From Icerya purchasi (taxonomy: Eukaryota; Arthropoda; Insecta; Hemiptera; Monophlebidae), in NCBI GenBank assembly GCA_039619475.1, contig CM077116.1:22533443-22597442 (forward strand): 64,000 bases of DNA. Reading direction: 5' to 3'. Shown piece after piece: positions 58,920 to 64,000 of this stretch (positions are counted from its first letter, which is position 1; each line of letters begins with the position of its first letter). The notes below the pieces were generated by a model that worked only from the letters and a program-made list of their open reading frames with translations, did not search any database and was not told the DNA's origin. Position numbers and translations under genes: made by a program.

Positions 58920-60110
58920 ATTTTTTTTTTTCTTTTCGAGTGCCCTGTGTAGATACTAGGACCTATACTGCCGCAGTAAGATTGCTAATGGCGCGGGATA
59001 GACTAATTGCGCAGAGAAATCGAACGATGTTTGTGATATTAGTAAGAGAGTTAGATAGAGATGACTGCAAAGACGCTATTTTAGAAATTATTTGTTGGGA
59101 AGTAAACGAGCACTCAAGGGGAGAAGGTGTTTTATTGAGGGAGTAGAAGGGAGAGAACAAAGAGGATAGGCAGCGAACGGCTCAAGGTTGAGTAAAAGAT
59201 GATTGCAGTCAGAGAAATTGCTACGATATAGGTTCTAGAAAGGCTAAAGAAAGAAAGCAGAGGTCGAAACAATGCTTCATCTACCTCTGTAAGAAAACAA
59301 GTTTATTGAGAAAGCCGACCTTGCTTCCGTCAGTATCACGCGTATAATTGTTCAGAAGGAGGTACGAGATGTAAGACATTGAGCACAACATAATTGACTT
59401 AATAGTATCCGTTAGCCGAAGCTTTGCCCATTAGACTGGTGTGGCCATGTACCCATGGGAGACTAATCTGATAGGAGGATGATACTAGCTGGAACGTTAA
59501 GGATTGAATTGAAGCGGCTATACTATTAATCGAGATTTGTTGGTGAAGGGTATTCAAAGCAGCTCGTGAATTAAATACAGTAAGGATACGACTGACGGAC
59601 AGGGATCGAACAATAAATTTCATGGCTAGTACTCTCAATATAAATAATGGAAAAAAAAAAAAAGCCTGGTTATACATATAGGCGGAAAAATGAGTAAAAA
59701 GAACATGCGGTACAGAATGGTTCGGAACTGGGGTAAAATTTCGCACCATCGTTATAGTAGGTCTGATAATTTCAACAATTTTGAAGGACGAAGAAATCTT
59801 GGCACGTAACGCGAAAGTGGAGTTATTTTCCCTAGAGAATCGGTTAAGTGAGAAATCAGTATCGATTGGAAGAAGGATACCTGGTAGAAAAAGAGGTAAG
59901 ATAATTATATTTCTAAGTACTGGGAGGCCGATGTTTGAGTTTGATTTCGCAGCTGGAGGACAGGGCAACTGGGAATTAGAGGGTAAAAAACTTGGAGGCC
60001 GAAAAGGAAAACTTTTAGAGAATCGCTCAATAAGCGAATGGATCTTAGTAAATGTGGGGAGAAAGTCGTATAAAGATTGGAGGCTGTGAGCGAGAACGTC
60101 TACGGTATTT
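58920..60110 (-). pseudogene. LINE 3' half: post-RT linker, RNase H, C-terminus and A-rich tail
   Basis: The frame 59968-59399 (189 codons, open further upstream) is the longest in the window. After a Pro-rich linker (FRPPSFLPSNSQLPCPP) it carries the RNase H remains: VFNSRAALNTLHQQIS (the 'I.SDS.AAL.AL' box with Asp changed to Asn), then QISLPWVHGHTSLMGKASAN ('I.L.WVPGHTGI.GNE.AD'). Frames then change, and 59160-58963 gives LECSFTSQQIISKIASLQ and SLTNITNIVRFLCAI, a C-terminal 'L.EC....' block followed by 'NITNIL'. The complement of about 58921-58938 is A-rich and is the likely tail. The C-terminus differs from family A. It is an RNase H-bearing LINE; the catalytic Asp/Glu changes show it is dead. 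Confidence 0.75.
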
Positions 60111-60243
60111 TAAGAAAGTAGTTTCCATTTCGTAACGTGAGAAAATCAGTTCGTATAATATGTACATATATATTTTCTTGTGATGTTTACTTCTTCTTGT
60201 CACGCATTTTATGATGGAGTATTGTATCGCTCGGGGCAGAGGA
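60111..60243. other. Short spacer
   Basis: May contain a little more of the upstream LINE linker. Nothing clear. Confidence 0.4.
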
Positions 60244-60280
60244 GGATCGGATCGGATCGGATCGGATCGGATCGGATCGG
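60244..60280. repeat. (GATCG)n pentanucleotide microsatellite, seven units
   Basis: GGATCGGATCGG repeated without change. GC-rich for this window. Confidence 0.96.
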
Positions 60281-61036
60281 TAATGGAAATAACAATTTGG
60301 TCTCGTGAAAATATCATTTTAAATTTCATTTGAGTTAGTAGTTTTCCTCGTTTAACGTAGTTTTGTTATTCTATCTCCTATCAGTAATTTTCCTAATGGA
60401 AGAAAACTGTTGACATTTTTCATTCGAGTGACGTCCGTTTCAGCATATTACAAAAGTGCAGTTTTACTTTTAACTGGCTTGTAATTACTGCTGGACGATG
60501 CCGCGACTTCTCAGTAGTTGCATCGATTGCTTTGCCATTTGCGAATAATAATAATTAAAAAACGTAAATGTGATCACGGATTTTCCTGAAGTGCTATCAA
60601 TAATAACCGTAATATTCACCGCTAATCGAATATTCATTCATTATTAGTTTTTTCGATATTTTTAATGCGCGGTGATAATGTCTAAAGTAACCGATGAAAG
60701 TAGAATTATTGCGTTAAGACGGTGTTTCTTGAGGAGCACTTTTGTTATGACTTTTATACCATCCGCCTTACTTTATATAACGTGTCCAGTATTTTTTAGT
60801 TGCCTGTAAATGCAGTATGAATATTTTTTAAGCAGTTCGTTATTTTGAATTGACACACACATTGTTTCCTGTTAGTACCTCCTTAGATGATCTCTTTGAA
60901 ACAGTTCGCTTATTCACTGTTCTGTTATTAGTTGTGTGTGCTGCTGTTTAATCAGTTGTATTTGAAGTGGGAGTTTCCGACAACTTACGTTTGCGATTGC
61001 TTCATTGTTTTCATGTTTTTATTTTATTTTTTATAG
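60281..61036. other. AT-rich spacer before the piggyBac remnant
   Basis: Should hold the left end of the piggyBac element if it is preserved. I could not find a convincing inverted repeat or a TTAA-flanked terminus. Confidence 0.4.
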
Positions 61037-62089
61037 TGTCTTATGAAAACGAGCAAGGGGAAGTTTTTGAACTTTTTGTATTACATATTGAAGAAAATTC
61101 TGAAATTTCGGATTTTAATGATAATTCAGATAGCAGATTTGATAATGATCCCGAAAATGGTGATCATCTAAACAGATACTAAACAGTCTGATATTGAATA
61201 CGAAGATGAGCATTCTGCGCGGTTAAATTATATGGTGTGAAGAGATCGTGTCGCTAAATAGACACAAGCGGCAGATGTCAAACAGTAAGGATTCATTCTC
61301 ACATCTTCCAGGAGTCAGACATTTTGGTCAAAAGTGAAGTTATCGATTGAATGTTTTAACTTATTTTTTAACAATGACATTACATAAAAAATTAACACCA
61401 ACATGTACTTAGAAAACGCTAAACAACCAGAGTGTAAACGTCGACGTCGGAAAACCGATGAAGAAGAAATTCGTGTATTTATTGAATTTCTGATCATTGC
61501 TGATGCTTCCAAATCTAATAAAGAAAACTTACAAGATTTATTATCAAAAGATTATCTGATCTCAAATTTTAGAAAAACTTTTTCAACGAATAGATTTTTA
61601 TTCATATTTTGTTGTTTTAAATTCGATGATCTAAATAATTTGCCATCGACGAAAACAAACTGATACGTTGGTGCCAAAAAGAGAAATTTTCGATATGTGT
61701 TTAGAAAATTGTAAACAATCTTATACTGTTTCTGAATATATCACAATTGATGGCAACTTTTTTCACTCGGGACATTCCGACGATATTTTCACAGTAAATC
61801 GGTAAAATATGGTATAAAAATCTTCATCATATGTGATGCCAAAACATGATATGTATACACAGAACATGAATATTATCCGTAATTCAGACAGAAATGTTAC
61901 GTATGGTAATTGATTCACAAGTTTTCCCTTGCGTCTTCAGCTATTACGAAAGAAACTAACTCCAATCGGAACGATTAGAAAAAATAAGACTCTGCTTCCA
62001 ATATATCTAACGATTATAAATTAATGACAAGTAAATAGTACAATCTTTGGTTTCTATCGAGATAAAGTAACAGTATCGTCGTATAGATT

Positions 62090-62120
<31 letters not shown>

Positions 62121-62660
62121 ATTGATGTCTAGTATGTATTGGAATTCCACCGAAATAGATTCATTTACCAAGAAGCCTAAAGTTATTTTAACTTCTACAA
62201 CTTTACTGCAGATGAAATTGATACTTTAGATAACCTATGTGCATCGTATGCGGTGTGCAAAAGAACCAGACGGTGGACACCTGCTGATTTCTTTGGATTA
62301 TTGATTATTTTACTCATAAATGCTCAAGCTATTTTTTATCTGATAATCCGAAAACCAAAATTACAAGAGCAGAATTTTTGAGAAAGATTCAGATGAATTC
62401 AATGCACCCCCAGATCTTTGAAAAAGATCTCAGTCCGGCTGTATACCTAGAGATATATGTCGGAATGCTGTAATATATCTGGTGCAGCTAAAAGAAAAAA
62501 CAACTTTTCAAATGATACAAGAAAGTTAGGAAGATGTAAAATATGTCTAAGGAGTTCAGATAAAGAAGAAAAAAAAAAACATGTTACAAATGCGAGCAAT
62601 TTATATGCTTGAACCACATAGACATTATATGCAATAAGAGTAAGTGTAATTACCAAAATA
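61037..62660 (+). pseudogene. piggyBac-family transposase (DDE_Tnp_1_7), near full length, heavily broken
   Basis: Acidic N-terminus YENEQGEVFELFVLHIEENS then FNDNSDSRFDNDPENGD (61040-61170). Core: VKLSIECFNLFFNNDIT ('F...F..ELI..I'), RRRRKTDEEEIRVFIEFLII and LLSKDYLISNFRKTFSTNRF (about 61437-61600), equivalent to 'T..E...F.GLLI' and 'W......F....M...RF'. EYITIDGNFFHSGHSDD carries the first catalytic Asp. RNVTYGN-stop-FTSF marks the second, where 'MD' has become YG. LTPIGTIRKNKTLLP matches 'LT.VGT.R.NK...P'. ADEIDTLDNLCASYAV then CKRTRRWTPADFFGLLI match 'KGGVD..D.....Y...R.T.RWP...F'. C-terminal Cys/His cluster: GRCKICLRSSDKEEKKKTCY then KCEQFICLNHIDIIC. Many stops and shifts. TTAA ends were not located. 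Confidence 0.92.
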
Positions 62661-63579
62661 TAACATCCAATAAAGAAAATGCCACGGGATAACCTGATAA
62701 CTACCTTTTTCATGTTTAGATAGATCTTATAAAATATTTACATTGTTTAGTATAATATTTCTTTTCTCGAAAGTGTATTTTATCATTAATATAGTCATTT
62801 TAATGATTAGTAATTATTTACTTTTTACATGCTTATGGGGTAACATATATTTTAAAATGAAATTTATACATGTAAAACAAGGTTATTACAATGTATACTT
62901 GTAAATAATTATTCATTTTAGTAAAATATAATTTTTTTGCGAGATGTTGTAAACAGTAACGTCCGTAGTAATGTGATTTTTTTTTTTTACGATCTTACTT
63001 AAAGGTTAATAAACAATTCATAAGTTTGTGTGTTGTGTTAGAGCGAGCAGCGGAAGATAAATAATTGTACGGAATTTTTAAATTCTTCGAATCTTTTAAA
63101 CATGAAAAACGTGATTTCGATTGACTATTTCTTTTAAATGTGGGTGTGTAATCAATAAATACTAAAGGGGTAGATTACCATCTTCAATATATGTATATCG
63201 AGTGAGGACTTATAATTTACATATTTGAATTATGATAATAATTTTCCGAATTTATCGCACAATGAATCGCCGCGTCCATTTTCATTAAATTACGTAAATG
63301 CTCTATAACTTTTCACAAATAATAAAAAAACATTTTGGGTGCACCAACGAAGAGGAACAGTCAAAATTAGGTAAAATATATAATGAACATTGTTTATCTT
63401 AAACATAATTACAAAATTAGTCATGTAAAGATCAATCTAGCGATGAAATAAGTCGCAAGAAGTCAATTTATATGATACATATAATTCCGAAAATTAATAG
63501 TGTTTCAAATGTTTCTAATAACCAAAAAGAAATGATGATAATAATAATAAATATTTTTTTAAGGTTCCGGTGAGTTCAC
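62661..63579. other. AT-rich spacer
   Basis: T run at 62978-62988, short (ATA)n near 63534-63551. The right end of the piggyBac element should be here but was not identified. Confidence 0.45.
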
Positions 63580-64000
63580 AATCGGACGATTGGTATCACT
63601 TCGTTTGTATTCCATTGCACAAAAGAGGCCAGCTTGAAATTTGCAAGGTTATCGGACAATATTTTTAATATCCTACTCCAGTAAAATCATACTTAAGTTT
63701 CTATACGATAAACTGTACGCTTCTATGCAGAAATCTGGCGTTATCAAGGGCAGAGGCACGAGAGAATAAATCTTGAACTTCAGAATCCTCATTGAGAAAG
63801 CTCGAGTATATGATGTGCCCGTAGTTTTATGTTTTGTCGACTGCAGTAAGGCTTTCGATTACGCTCGCCGTAAAATGGATGTCATTAGTCATCCAATTTG
63901 TCTCATACAAACAGTTCCGTCAACGTTTGCGGAAACAGATCTTCGCACTGTGCTTTCTACCAAACTCGCGGTGTTCGAACGGATACATTTCATTGCTTCT
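63580..64000 (+). pseudogene. RTE-like reverse transcriptase fragment, running off the right edge
   Basis: Plus-strand reading: DDWYHFVCIPLHKRGQLEIC (from about 63586), then after a one-base shift YRTIFLISYSSKIILKFLYD, KSGVIKGRGTRE-stop-ILNFRI (63731-63783), LIEKARVYDVPVVLCFVDCS and KAFDYARRKMD. These are RT entry motifs 'W....IPL.KKG....C.NYRTI.L.S..SKI.LK.L', 'Q.GF..GRGTR.QI.NLR.L..K' and motif A 'CF.D..KAFD'. The motif A Asp is intact; one in-frame stop replaces Gln/Asp after GTRE. It differs clearly from the minus-strand RTE-like copy at 50-52.6 kb, so it is a second family in this group. Motif C lies beyond the window. Confidence 0.85.

Noticed and set aside
59781..60089. Plus-strand 102-codon ORF
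   Set aside because: Shadow on the opposite strand of the LINE RNase H/linker frame, which has recognisable motifs.
1..64000. CRISPR array, phage, toxin-antitoxin, operon or telomere (TTAGG)n features
   Set aside because: None seen. The window is eukaryotic in character; the tandem arrays have no spacers and no TTAGG run occurs.

Overview
The window reads as non-coding DNA from a large, AT-rich animal genome, most likely an insect. It is full of homopolymer and (TA)n runs. Every coding signal I can name comes from a selfish element, and the mix (Tc1, DUF4817-type mariner, pogo/Tigger-like, piggyBac, RTE-like and RNase H-bearing LINEs, a tRNA-headed SINE) is typical of arthropods. Assignment below insect is a guess; a hemipteran is plausible. 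I found no intact host gene, no rRNA, no functional tRNA, no CRISPR array and no bacterial-style operon.

Layout. 0-10 kb: a decayed CR1/L2-like LINE at the left edge (minus), an 11-bp tandem array at 1.6 kb, then three LINE 3' ends: 3.96-5.1 kb (+), 6.2-6.65 kb (-) and 9.47-9.98 kb (+). 10-30 kb: mostly featureless AT-rich sequence holding a pogo/Tigger-like transposase remnant (12.1 kb), a tRNA-derived SINE (16.1-16.4 kb), a GC-richer patch with small unrecognised ORFs (20.9-22.5 kb) and two hairpins (24.9 and 27.8 kb). 30-39 kb: a third copy of the first LINE family (31.0-31.7 kb), a 47-bp duplication, a roughly 100-bp direct repeat pair and a CpG-rich island (36.2-36.7 kb) that could be a promoter or first exon. 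39.9-44.8 kb: a transposon cluster in which a mariner-type element with long inverted repeats, a Tc1 element with TACATTAATATTCGGA ends and a 1-kb fold-back element follow one another. 45.45-46.2 kb: a broken OTU-type cysteine protease domain followed by a degenerate repeat of about 68 bp. 50-60.1 kb: a run of LINE remains (RTE-like on minus, an RT on plus, then an RT and an RNase H/C-terminal copy on minus). 61.0-62.7 kb: a nearly full-length but heavily broken piggyBac transposase. 63.6-64.0 kb: a second RTE-like RT running off the edge.

The transposases and reverse transcriptases all carry frameshifts and stops, so none should now act alone. The possible novelties are the OTU fragment of unknown origin, the fold-back element built from a repeated sub-unit, the unusually clean short hairpins, and the repeated LINE C-terminal signature that marks a local family. 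Translations were done by eye across frames, so boundaries are approximate unless a repeat or poly-A tail fixes them.
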